27,964 nucleotides of DNA from a virus: the IMG/VR virus record IMGVR_UViG_3300030390_001624, positions 1-27,964 of that record. The stretch is one strand, 5' to 3'. The notes under the pieces are model-generated. The model made no database searches. It had not been told where the DNA came from and saw only the letters and a list, made by a program, of their open reading frames with translations. The stretch's first letter is position 1. Every line of letters starts with the position of its first letter. Positions 21,343 through 27,964 of the stretch are shown piece after piece. The translations under genes and the position numbers were made by a program.

Positions 21343-22779
21343 TTATTCGCCACTCATATCAATTTCAGACATTAAAGCCTTAGCTTCAACAGTTAATACT
21401 CCGCCTTGCTCAAGCTGTCTCAGCGCTTCTTGGCGACTAATTAGACCTTGAATGTAATCGTTCCTGATACCGTCACGCTCCTGCGGTGTCAATTTTACGC
21501 CGATAAATTCTCGATTAAGTTTAATGTTAGCGTCAATATCTTGACCCTCAAACATTGCACAGTATTTAATTAGGCGGTTAAATGTTTTTTCAAGTCCACT
21601 TTGCAATGATGACAATACACTTAAACGCTCTGCTGACTCGATGACCGCCGCTGTGGCCGTCTTTTCAGATTGCTGCATATCGACTTCAAAAGCACCGCCT
21701 AGCGCTCGAATCTCTTTAGCGTTGCGCTCTAGATAAGTGGTGAAAAAGTCTTTCTCATAAGCAAATGATAGCACCTCGGCTGTAACGCCCTCGGGCAAGG
21801 TCCAGTGAGCGCCACTCTCAACACTTAAATAATCGCGTCCATCATTCATTTCTTTGAACAACTCAAAGCTGTGATTGGTCCAGCCGCTCGTTACTGTAAA
21901 AGGACTTGAAGCGTATCTTGATGCCTCTTTCATTTGAGCGTTGACGTTATAACGGGCTAAAGTCTTGGAGCAAATAGGCTGCAAGTAGCCGAGCGCATCA
22001 GGTAAAACGCCTTTTGGGTAATTACCTTGGGTAGCAAATTCAAATGGAATGAAGTTAAATGCGCCACCTGGGGTCTCAGGGTAGAAAGCCTCTGACCAGT
22101 TTTCTTTACCCTCAATGCGTTTTTGCTGATAGTAATTACCATTTTCATCAAGAGTCAGGCGCAAATAACTATACGCCTCCACGATTTCTAAACCATCTTC
22201 ACTGATGTCGGTCTCGACCTCTCGCAGTGTAATCATTGACAGTTGCTTGACACCGTTAACCCTGCGATATTCCCAATTGATAATCGCTGAGCGGGGATAG
22301 AACTTAATTGATGAGCGCAAGCCGAGAGCTTTAACTTGCTGGCGGGTTAGCTGCTCGTCATTGATGCCCATACCAGCTAAATCACTGTACTCAGCCAGGT
22401 AACCGCAGAATTTCATCTTTAACAGCTCAGCTTGACCGATACCAATCATTTCATCTAACGATAAGCCGTCACCGTCTGCATCTTCAATGATATAGCCCAT
22501 TGAGTCGGGCAATTCTTCATAGTTGTTTGACTTGTTAGATAGACCACCTAACAGTGCCTCAAGCGTAGTCGATGGCACTCCGTCAAACTCAGCGGAGCAA
22601 ACATACCGATTGTAACGCTCTTGAGCCTCGATTGGGTCTGCATCGCTACAGGCTGGAGATGGTAAGTAAATAAGTTGATTGCCAGCCGCTTTGATAGCTG
22701 GCTCACCGGTAACACAGTCATCAACCTGTTTAATATAAGGCGCTGCCTGGGTGTAGTTTTTGTTTGCGTAGTTAATCAT
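21343..22779 (-). CDS. Portal protein
   Basis: 478 residues, typical of the portal dodecamer that forms the packaging vertex. The residue pattern (YPRSAIINWEYRRVNGVKQL, then PFTVTSGWTNHSFELF, RNAKEIRALGGAFEVDMQ and SAERLSVLSSLQSGLEKTFN) resembles the DUF4055 portal-like group, and the position between the MuF-like and scaffold genes agrees. A C-terminal helical tail ends AKALMSEIDMSGE. The start ATG at 22779 lacks a clear ribosome site (GGTG only), and a long dyad lies directly upstream. Its own promoter makes separate control likely. Confidence 0.85.
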   Translation of the reverse strand: MINYANKNYTQAAPYIKQVDDCVTGEPAIKAAGNQLIYLPSPACSDADPIEAQERYNRYVCSAEFDGVPSTTLEALLGGLSNKSNNYEELPDSMGYIIEDADGDGLSLDEMIGIGQAELLKMKFCGYLAEYSDLAGMGINDEQLTRQQVKALGLRSSIKFYPRSAIINWEYRRVNGVKQLSMITLREVETDISEDGLEIVEAYSYLRLTLDENGNYYQQKRIEGKENWSEAFYPETPGGAFNFIPFEFATQGNYPKGVLPDALGYLQPICSKTLARYNVNAQMKEASRYASSPFTVTSGWTNHSFELFKEMNDGRDYLSVESGAHWTLPEGVTAEVLSFAYEKDFFTTYLERNAKEIRALGGAFEVDMQQSEKTATAAVIESAERLSVLSSLQSGLEKTFNRLIKYCAMFEGQDIDANIKLNREFIGVKLTPQERDGIRNDYIQGLISRQEALRQLEQGGVLTVEAKALMSEIDMSGE

Positions 22780-22782
22780 TTG

Positions 22783-22837
22783 ACACCGCTAATATGTTAT
22801 TTAGAAACATTATAGCGGTGTTGGTGGGAAGGTGCAA
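22783..22837 (-). promoter_or_regulatory. Portal promoter with a 16-bp inverted repeat
   Basis: TTGCAC (22837-22832), 17-nt spacer, perfect TATAAT (22814-22809). Two 16-nt arms, ACACCGCTAATATGTT (22783-22798) and AACATTATAGCGGTGT (22806-22821), are complementary except for two central positions, with a 7-nt loop. One arm covers the -10 box; the other covers the expected transcription start and leader, next to the portal start. It can work as an operator, or as a leader hairpin hiding the weak ribosome site. Confidence 0.65.
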
Positions 22838-22846
22838 AGCTGTTAG

Positions 22847-23200
22847 TTAATAGCCTGTTTCAAAGTCATCACAAGCTTGCTTGATTTGAGTGTAAAGCTC
22901 ATCCCTTACCATCTCTAAAATTGCTGATTTAAAGCTTAAGCCCGATTCAAAGTTATAGTTAAAGCTCGACAGATAATCCATCAGCTTGCTTTCAAAGTCA
23001 GTTTTAGCGACCACATCAGTTAGTGCGTTTCCAAAGTTAATATAAGCACACTTGCAGCCATCAGTCGAGCGGTCTAATGAGTGATGCTTATCAGTCATTA
23101 CCATGTCGACCAATGTATTAACGATAGTTTCACGCTCTAAGTTGTGAATTGCGTACTTTGACGCTAATTGCTCAAAAGTGTTTACTGTTTTTAATTCCAT
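22847..23200 (-). CDS. Protein of unknown function upstream of portal (117 residues)
   Basis: Mainly helical (NTFEQLASKYAIHNLERETI, then DYLSSFNYNFESGLSFKSAI), soluble, with Cys residues in DGCKCAYINFGN. AGGAGAG stands 4 nt before ATG at 23200. No family recognised. It lies between a short leader from the gene at 23261-23599 and the portal promoter, so it is likely a capsid-region accessory. Confidence 0.65.
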   Translation of the reverse strand: MELKTVNTFEQLASKYAIHNLERETIVNTLVDMVMTDKHHSLDRSTDGCKCAYINFGNALTDVVAKTDFESKLMDYLSSFNYNFESGLSFKSAILEMVRDELYTQIKQACDDFETGY

Positions 23201-23260
23201 GCCACTCTCCTAGTTAATTTCGTTAATAGTAATTCAGTTTCAGGGGTTTGTTTAATAACA

Positions 23261-23599
23261 TTATGCTCTATTATCAATGTGCTCAATGCTAACGCGGCGA
23301 GGAAGTTCTGCACCTTCATTCACCCTACCAACAAAAGTAAACCCTTCGGGTGCAGGTAACATTAAGAGCTTAACTCTGTAATGACCGCTAAAGCCATAAA
23401 CACCAGCGATAACGCAGTCGCACTTGACTATCCTTTCAATCTCAAATCCGCAAAGCCCGTAATATTTCAGCTTTTTCCTTTCATAAATTGACAAGTAAAA
23501 ATCATTAAGTGAATTAGTGATTCTAAGTATTTCATCTGAACTAATACACTCAGACTTCTTCCTGCCAAACCCAATCCAATTCTTTAAAGCGTTAAGCAT
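23261..23599 (-). CDS. Protein of unknown function (112 residues)
   Basis: Compact basic protein: NALKNWIGFGRKKSE, EILRITNSLNDFYLSIYERK, then beta-rich KCDCVIAGVYGFSGHYRVKL and LPAPEGFTFVGRVNEGAELP. AGGAGGG precedes ATG at 23599. Copy 5 of the recurring element is about 48 nt upstream, and a divergent gene starts at 23743. No motif assigned. Confidence 0.65.
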   Translation of the reverse strand: MLNALKNWIGFGRKKSECISSDEILRITNSLNDFYLSIYERKKLKYYGLCGFEIERIVKCDCVIAGVYGFSGHYRVKLLMLPAPEGFTFVGRVNEGAELPRRVSIEHIDNRA

Positions 23600-23646
23600 A
23601 AACCCTCCTAATTTTTTCTTATTGTAATGTTTAACCTAGTAAATCA

Positions 23647-23688
23647 TAAATACCGTTTAGCTATACCCTTATGCAAATTTGTTATTTC
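23647..23688. promoter_or_regulatory. Divergent copies 5 and 6 of the recurring element
   Basis: Minus strand (23667-23647): TATAGCTAAACGGTATTT, for the gene starting at 23599. Plus strand (23669-23688): CTTATGCAAATTTGTTATTT, for the gene starting at 23743. The two copies are head to head, one turn apart, between two divergent genes, which supports a role in initiating each transcript. Confidence 0.6.
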
Positions 23689-23742
23689 AAAATCAGCATA
23701 AATTGAAATAATATTGAGTGAATTTAAAAAAAGGAGATAGAA

Positions 23743-24201
23743 ATGAGTGAAATTAAATGGGTAGATGGTGCTGAGTTCTTTGCTAGCCACCAGCAATATA
23801 AAATTGTGAATGGAAAAGCTTTTTATGGTGACAAGCTTGGTTGGCTGGAGTCTGGTTACACTTGCGAATATCTTATGTCGCTACCCAACTACATCAAGCG
23901 CCCAAGGCAAGATAATTCAACCGGTGATTGGCCGAAGGTTGGTGATATCGTTACTTGGGGCTTTTGCGAAATGGTAGGGGAGGTTAAGTGCATATCAGAC
24001 GATTTAGCTTGGATTAAGAGTGAGGAGGATGTGTACATAAATCAAGAGCTGCTCAACCTTCGAGAGCCATTAACACCGGAACAGTTACTCATGAAAGGCT
24101 TAATGGGTTTGGTGGGGTGTCACGCCGTCAAGAGTAGCGCCGCACTTGCGATTGCGACCGATATTATGAAATATTACAACCTAACCAAAAAGCCGCAATA
24201 G
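23743..24201 (+). CDS. Forward accessory gene with an MSEIKW module (152 residues)
   Basis: Lone forward gene inside the minus-strand head block. The N-terminus MSEIKWVDGAEFFASHQQ resembles that of the gene at 27154-27846 (MSEIKWKEGAVCYADGEQ), which suggests a shared module. The middle WPKVGDIVTWGFCEMVGEVK is a beta-barrel-like segment and the C-terminal part (EPLTPEQLLMKGLMGLVG) is helical. AAAAGGAGATAG precedes ATG. It ends inside the terminator that follows the MuF-like gene. Function unknown; probably a late-inserted (moron) gene. Confidence 0.7.
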   Translation: MSEIKWVDGAEFFASHQQYKIVNGKAFYGDKLGWLESGYTCEYLMSLPNYIKRPRQDNSTGDWPKVGDIVTWGFCEMVGEVKCISDDLAWIKSEEDVYINQELLNLREPLTPEQLLMKGLMGLVGCHAVKSSAALAIATDIMKYYNLTKKPQ

Positions 24202-24206
24202 CGGCT
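24188..24206 (-). terminator. Terminator after the MuF-like gene
   Basis: Minus strand: AGCCGC, loop TATT, GCGGCTTTTT. It overlaps the MuF-like stop (24205-24207) and the end of the forward gene. It works on the minus strand only, as no T-run follows on the plus strand. It ends the TerS-TerL-MuF unit. Confidence 0.78.
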
Positions 24207-25368
24207 AATCTAACCCTGCTCTGCGCCAAGCCCTTTCACCCTCGGCTGTTGCTCTCAATTCTGCGAGAGTTAACGGCCTTCCTTGCAAATTAGTAAACTT
24301 ATCAATTTTCAATCCACCATCTAAAAACAGCTTAGCTCTAGTCTTGCCGAGTGTTGATTCAACAAAAAACCTTGGCTGCCTCTCAAGCCACTTTTGAGCT
24401 GTAACTTTTGCGCTTACTTGGTCAACTGTGAAAACATCTAAATCTTTGCGACCTTTGTATTTAACCTTTTTATCCGTCCTATCTTGGCGAGATTCGAACT
24501 CATCTGCCGCACCTTTTTTACCACCGATAACAGGACGAGTACCTTCAAGCGGGTCTATGCCATTACCGGCAAATAAATACACTGACCGCTCACCGAAATG
24601 CAGGGGCAACACCGGCTTTTTAGGGTCGTCATTTTTCCATCGTGACAAATGAAAATGCAAACACTGAGTTGTTGTTCTATTGTCGAGAGTTGCAAAGAAT
24701 ACAGACTCAGGAATGATTTTTTTATTGGTCTCTGCAAATGAATCTCTTGCCCTATTCGAATAATGACTCACGCCAGTTCTTGCAAGTGCCTCAGCCCTAT
24801 TCGCATTAACACCGTTTAAGATACCGCCCATATACGACTTTGTTGATTTGTTGTAAGTACCGCGCAAATCTACAGCCATATCATTTAGCGTCCGTCCAGC
24901 TCTAAATCCATCCCTAACAATCGCATCAACTTCCTTGATTGCGGTGAGTTTGTTTTGCTCTATCAATTCAGACCATAAACCAACGGTTTTACCGATATTT
25001 TTCTCTAGTGACAGTATCGCACCATCTGCCGCCTTAATCGCTGTAGTGGCTACCACTGAGGCAAATACCGCGCCTGTGAAGTCTTCGTATAGACCCTCAA
25101 TAAACTCCGCTTCCTCGGCTGTCATGCCGTGCAATTCTTTGGTAATTGATTCAAACATTAAAGTCATACGCTTGTCGATTAGCTCTCGAATCTCACGCGC
25201 AAGCTTTTTTTGCTCGAATTTAGATAGGTCCTGATAATCAGTTAAAAGGCTCGGTATTTCACGCGAAAGCCTTTGCATCGTGAGGTTGATGTATTCTGAT
25301 TTTAGATAGGTGCCGAAGCGCAATAACTGTGCATCTCGGCGAATTGTAGCGTCTAGTAAATTGTTCAT
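24205..25368 (-). CDS. MuF-like head morphogenesis protein
   Basis: 387 residues. The C-terminal half has ARTGVSHYSNRARDSFAETN, FFATLDNRTTTQCLHFHLSR and a PLHFGERSVYLF segment, matching the SPP1 gp7/MuF head-morphogenesis domain with its conserved ARTxxxxxxN, TCxxC/H-type and SNC-like positions; here Cys and two His appear in QCLHFHLS. The N-terminal half is helical. Such proteins ride inside the capsid near the portal and can carry toxin tails, though none is visible. ATG overlaps the TerL stop (TAATG), with GAGGATA before it. Confidence 0.82.
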   Translation of the reverse strand: MNNLLDATIRRDAQLLRFGTYLKSEYINLTMQRLSREIPSLLTDYQDLSKFEQKKLAREIRELIDKRMTLMFESITKELHGMTAEEAEFIEGLYEDFTGAVFASVVATTAIKAADGAILSLEKNIGKTVGLWSELIEQNKLTAIKEVDAIVRDGFRAGRTLNDMAVDLRGTYNKSTKSYMGGILNGVNANRAEALARTGVSHYSNRARDSFAETNKKIIPESVFFATLDNRTTTQCLHFHLSRWKNDDPKKPVLPLHFGERSVYLFAGNGIDPLEGTRPVIGGKKGAADEFESRQDRTDKKVKYKGRKDLDVFTVDQVSAKVTAQKWLERQPRFFVESTLGKTRAKLFLDGGLKIDKFTNLQGRPLTLAELRATAEGERAWRRAGLD

Positions 25369-26606
25369 TATCCTCGCCTTCTTGGTGCGGCTATCGGCTT
25401 GTGTATTGGGAATCTTCTATTGATAAAATAGCCAGTACCATCAACCCAATCATCTATAGCGGGGTGGTCATTAAACTTCTCAGGCTCACCCTTGTCGTTA
25501 TAGCCTTGCTGTTCAAGCGCTATCGTCAACTCTGGACACAGATGGGTATTAACAAGGAATTCATCCTTACTTATCTTTGAGTTTAGGCAGTTTATTCTAT
25601 CCCTAACGAAAGGGTTTGAATCTGGCGCATCTGTAGCGAATCCAGCTCTGTTTATTATGTCGATATCTGTAGCTGTTGCGTTTGTCTTGTTAGCCTTACC
25701 ACTAGCGTCAGGGTAAACAGTTAGATTGTGATTTTTATACTTTGTAAGCCTGTTTACAAAATCATAAGTATCATGACTAACAAATTCATCCACAGCAATC
25801 GGTGTATCTCCATCAATAACAAAAACGTTAGAGCAACAACCACCAATATTAAAATCTATTGTGATATAAAGCCTATCACCATCAAGCCTAACCCTATCCG
25901 AGTGATGCTCTTTCCTATCAAAGAAATGATAAACCTTCTTGTCGCTAAGATTTACTATTTCACCTTCAATGTACATGTCAGCGAGTAATGGGTCATAGTT
26001 AGCCCTTATCTGCTCAATGTATCCATCCGGTAGGTATGGATTACTATAAGTTGGCGCTTTTATTACTTGATAGCCAGCTTGCTTCTTCTTATACCATTTT
26101 TCATAGATAAAGCCGCTAAACCCTTGGTCTGGAGTTGTAACGCAAGCTATGGTGTTTGGTTGACCATTCTTTTTCTTCTGCCTATTCCTTTCCGTTATCT
26201 TTCGCCAAACTAAAGCGGCCTTTTCTCTTGGTAGAGTATCAAGCTCATCGACTATTGAGTCCGATGTTTCATAGGCTACTATTCTCTCCGGTCTATCGTA
26301 AGATCTAAAAATGATTTTCCCGTAACCAACCACAGAAATAGAATAGTCAGTTTTATTTACGTTAAACGGCAAACCTAAAGATTCTAAATCTTCCTCAACA
26401 CCTGGCATTGCTCTAAGTTTCAAAAGGTCGTAACTAGGCATGTAATAACCTATGTTTGCGCCTTTATTCTCAAGCAATTTGAGTATTGCCCTCATTGTTC
26501 CGCCACGAGATTTCCCAGACCCTAAACCACCTATGATTGCTGGAAATGGCTCGCTAGTTTGACAGAATGTTTTTTGAGGAGCTGTTAGCGGTATATCAAT
26601 CAACAC
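25368..26606 (-). CDS. terL: Terminase large subunit (packaging ATPase and nuclease)
   Basis: 412 residues. Walker A GGLGSGKS (26-33), Walker B SIVDELD (117-123, with Asp120 and Glu121) and a coupling motif at about 154-159 (ACVTTP) form the ATPase. The nuclease part has YITIDFN (Asp251), a later VYPDASG and HPAIDDWVDG near the C-terminus, supplying RNaseH-fold acidic residues that cut concatemers. The GTG start at 26606 overlaps the TerS stop by 11 nt. It is short of the lambda-type enzymes but similar to many siphovirus large subunits. Confidence 0.93.
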   Translation of the reverse strand: MLIDIPLTAPQKTFCQTSEPFPAIIGGLGSGKSRGGTMRAILKLLENKGANIGYYMPSYDLLKLRAMPGVEEDLESLGLPFNVNKTDYSISVVGYGKIIFRSYDRPERIVAYETSDSIVDELDTLPREKAALVWRKITERNRQKKKNGQPNTIACVTTPDQGFSGFIYEKWYKKKQAGYQVIKAPTYSNPYLPDGYIEQIRANYDPLLADMYIEGEIVNLSDKKVYHFFDRKEHHSDRVRLDGDRLYITIDFNIGGCCSNVFVIDGDTPIAVDEFVSHDTYDFVNRLTKYKNHNLTVYPDASGKANKTNATATDIDIINRAGFATDAPDSNPFVRDRINCLNSKISKDEFLVNTHLCPELTIALEQQGYNDKGEPEKFNDHPAIDDWVDGTGYFINRRFPIHKPIAAPRRRG

Positions 26607-27051
26607 TTGGCTTTACCGCATCAACGAAGTTAATAGTGATATCAGGTGATAAATCTTTAGCCTCAGCTTTATAGCCTGATTTGTACTTTATCGGTGCAAG
26701 CCTTTCAGCATCCCACTCAATAGCTCTAACCTTCTCCTTGATTAGATTACCCCATACAGCAGCATTAAAGCCCTCTGGCATTTCTTCATATTGAATCTTG
26801 TTGATTGCGTCATTGATTACAGCATGCCTTTCTTCTGCCTTTAAGTGCGTCCTAAACTCAAGAGCCTGTGCATATCTCTCCGCAAAAATTGGCTTATTTG
26901 CTAGCCATTTGTAAAGAGTGCTATTCGCTGGCATGTGCTTGTCTTTAATTATCGAGCAAACAGCCTCACCCGCCATGATTCTTTTAATTAACTCTGTCGC
27001 AAGCCTAAAGTTATACTTTGTTGGTCTGCCTAGCTTTTTAAGTTCAGTCAC
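26596..27051 (-). CDS. Terminase small subunit (DNA-recognition)
   Basis: About 151 residues from GTG at 27051, chosen because AGGAGG stands 7 nt upstream; a longer ORF reaches 27090 but without a ribosome site. The start reads TELKKLGRPTKYNFRLATEL, then a helix-turn-helix around AVCSIIKDKHMPANSTLYKW, typical of homeodomain-like terminase small subunits that bind the packaging site. TerL follows with an 11-nt overlap. Recognition of the DNA site is inferred. Confidence 0.85.
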   Translation of the reverse strand: MTELKKLGRPTKYNFRLATELIKRIMAGEAVCSIIKDKHMPANSTLYKWLANKPIFAERYAQALEFRTHLKAEERHAVINDAINKIQYEEMPEGFNAAVWGNLIKEKVRAIEWDAERLAPIKYKSGYKAEAKDLSPDITINFVDAVKPSVD

Positions 27052-27085
27052 CGACTTCCCTCCTATGATTAGCGAAACTCGCATT

Positions 27086-27098
27086 AACACTCATTATA
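27086..27098 (-). promoter_or_regulatory. TerS promoter -10 box
   Basis: Minus strand TATAAT (27098-27093), consensus -10, about 42 nt upstream of the TerS GTG at 27051. A -35 box is not clear because a terminator T-run occupies that place. A weak extra match to the recurring element, TATAGCTAA, lies on the plus strand at the same spot. Confidence 0.5.
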
Positions 27099-27114
27099 GC
27101 TAATTACAGACAAT

Positions 27115-27136
27115 AAAAAACCCCGCGATTGCGAGG
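27115..27136 (-). terminator. Terminator after the DUF3310 gene
   Basis: Minus strand CCTCGC, loop AATC, GCGGGG (one G-U), then TTTTTT. It separates the DUF3310 gene (stop 27154-27156) from the TerS promoter. Confidence 0.75.
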
Positions 27137-27153
27137 CTTGTTTTTGTTACGTT

Positions 27154-27846
27154 TTACTTGTAGCACTTATCTTTGTGCATTTCATAAAGCTCACCGTAAA
27201 AATTAGCCTTATCAATATCTTGCTGTAACTTATCTTTTTTACCTGCCCTGATTCTGTACTTAAGAATATTACCCAAACAGAAACCATGCCATTGCTCTTT
27301 AGTCATCGAGCGAGCGATAATCTCGATAGATTCAATACCTTCTATTAGTTGATAATGACTTGGGCTTTTTACGTTATCGCTAATATCCGGAGTTAAGTCC
27401 GGAGCTGTTTTAGGTGCGGACTTTTCGCGCTTAATCATCTCGCGTTTTAAGCTGCCTATTGCCATTAACTGCTCGAATGTCACTTTTACATCCCCGCCAT
27501 CACTCCTCAAATCTTCTCGCCAATTGTGATTATCAAGACCAAGAAACGCTTTAGCATCTTGGAGAGGCCAATCACTAAAATGAAATCCCTTCAACCCAAA
27601 AAGCTTGAGCGCATCCATAGCTATATTAAACTTTTCCTCAGTGTCCAACTCTGACTTAGTTATGTAGTAACCCTCTTGAGGCTCGTTTAATTGGAGGTTT
27701 TTGGAAAGGTCAACCATGTCAGGAAATGAATAACAAATACATAATGTTGACTTGTTAATTAACTCATACCTATCATCACCACCACAAAACCATTGCTCAC
27801 CATCCGCATAACAAACAGCACCCTCCTTCCACTTGATCTCACTCAT
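27154..27846 (-). CDS. MSEIKW-module protein with C-terminal DUF3310 domain
   Basis: 230 residues. The N-terminal module (MSEIKWKEGAVCYADGEQ) matches the gene at 23743. Residues 158-230 carry the DUF3310 pattern: NVKSPSHYQLIEG, GFCLGNILKYRIRAGKKDKL and a QQDIDKANFYGELYEMHK helix. DUF3310 proteins are frequent in phages and often annotated as putative nucleotide kinases, but their biochemical role is poorly established. A linker of about 80 residues rich in Lys/Asp joins the parts. AGGAGAGTGAA precedes ATG. Expected to be an accessory early-late protein. Confidence 0.82.
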   Translation of the reverse strand: MSEIKWKEGAVCYADGEQWFCGGDDRYELINKSTLCICYSFPDMVDLSKNLQLNEPQEGYYITKSELDTEEKFNIAMDALKLFGLKGFHFSDWPLQDAKAFLGLDNHNWREDLRSDGGDVKVTFEQLMAIGSLKREMIKREKSAPKTAPDLTPDISDNVKSPSHYQLIEGIESIEIIARSMTKEQWHGFCLGNILKYRIRAGKKDKLQQDIDKANFYGELYEMHKDKCYK

Positions 27847-27902
27847 TTCACTCTCCTTTTATTTAATTAACACAAATGCTAACCCAAAAATCCAACATCA
27901 AT

Positions 27903-27922
27903 AAATAACATTTAGCTATATC
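27903..27922 (-). promoter_or_regulatory. Copy 4 of the recurring element, upstream of the DUF3310 gene
   Basis: Minus strand TATAGCTAAATGTTATTT, differing from copy 1 at a single position of 18. It lies about 60 nt upstream of the DUF3310 start and just after a terminator, exactly like copy 1. Confidence 0.6.
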
Positions 27923-27930
27923 CATATAAC

Positions 27931-27953
27931 AAAAAACCCCGCATTAACGGGGC
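27931..27953 (-). terminator. Terminator for a unit entering from the right
   Basis: Minus strand CCCCG, loop TTAATG, CGGGG, then TTTTTT. It would end a minus-strand gene that begins beyond the right edge; no gene is visible in 27954-27964. Confidence 0.75.
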
Positions 27954-27964
27954 TTAAATCTCAG

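Noticed and set aside
27049-27090. Upstream extension of TerS to GTG 27090
   Set aside because: The longer start lies almost on the predicted transcription start and lacks a ribosome site, while GTG 27051 has AGGAGG 7 nt before it.
1-27964. CRISPR array, IS element, att site or integrase
   Set aside because: No direct-repeat array, transposase-like protein, recombinase or terminal repeat was seen.

Overview
The window is a stretch of a long-tailed (siphovirus-type) double-stranded DNA bacteriophage genome or prophage. It holds a complete packaging, capsid and tail gene set: TerS, TerL, portal, MuF-like protein, scaffold, coat, connectors, two tail-tube paralogues, frameshifted tail chaperones and a 1750-residue tape measure. 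It also holds a lysozyme/holin lysis cassette, a dUTPase and a RusA-like resolvase end. The DNA is AT-rich, with strong AGGAG-type ribosome binding sites and sigma70-like -10 boxes. That suggests a Gram-negative, probably gammaproteobacterial host, but the host cannot be fixed from the sequence. No integrase, repressor, tRNA, CRISPR or IS element is visible.

Layout. Positions 3-350 hold the 3' part of a RusA-like resolvase gene. A forward operon (599-2898) then carries four small unknown proteins, dUTPase, a T4-type lysozyme and a holin-like protein, and ends at a bidirectional terminator. Nearly all the rest is on the minus strand and reads right to left: a DUF3310 gene (27846-27154), TerS and TerL, a MuF-like head protein, two unknowns, portal, a Gp49-like protein, scaffold, coat and three small structural candidates. 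Next come a tail-tube paralogue, a tailspike, two connectors, a tail fibre, a gp10-like connector, a tail-terminator candidate, the main tail-tube protein, the G/GT tail chaperones, the tape measure and four distal tail genes. Two forward islands interrupt this block: 16486-18000 (seven small genes, each overlapping the next by exactly four bases) and 23743-24201.

How it works together. The late genes are not one simple operon. Factor-independent terminators follow the MuF-like gene, the coat gene, the tail-tube gene and the chaperones, and new promoters start behind several of them. A recurring AT-rich element (about TATArCTAAAnTGTTATTT) sits upstream of seven transcription units on both strands and may be a phage-specific promoter or operator. 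A textbook -1 frameshift signal (A AAT TTT plus a hairpin 7 nt downstream) makes the G-T tail chaperone.

Most unusual points: a second tail-tube paralogue with a C-terminal extension beside a beta-helix tailspike; a tailspike and a fibre that share a 25-residue N-terminal anchor and sit inside the connector module; the four-base-overlap cassette of small membrane and coiled-coil proteins; and the repeated promoter element. The region after the tape measure is short and shows no large J-like tip protein.
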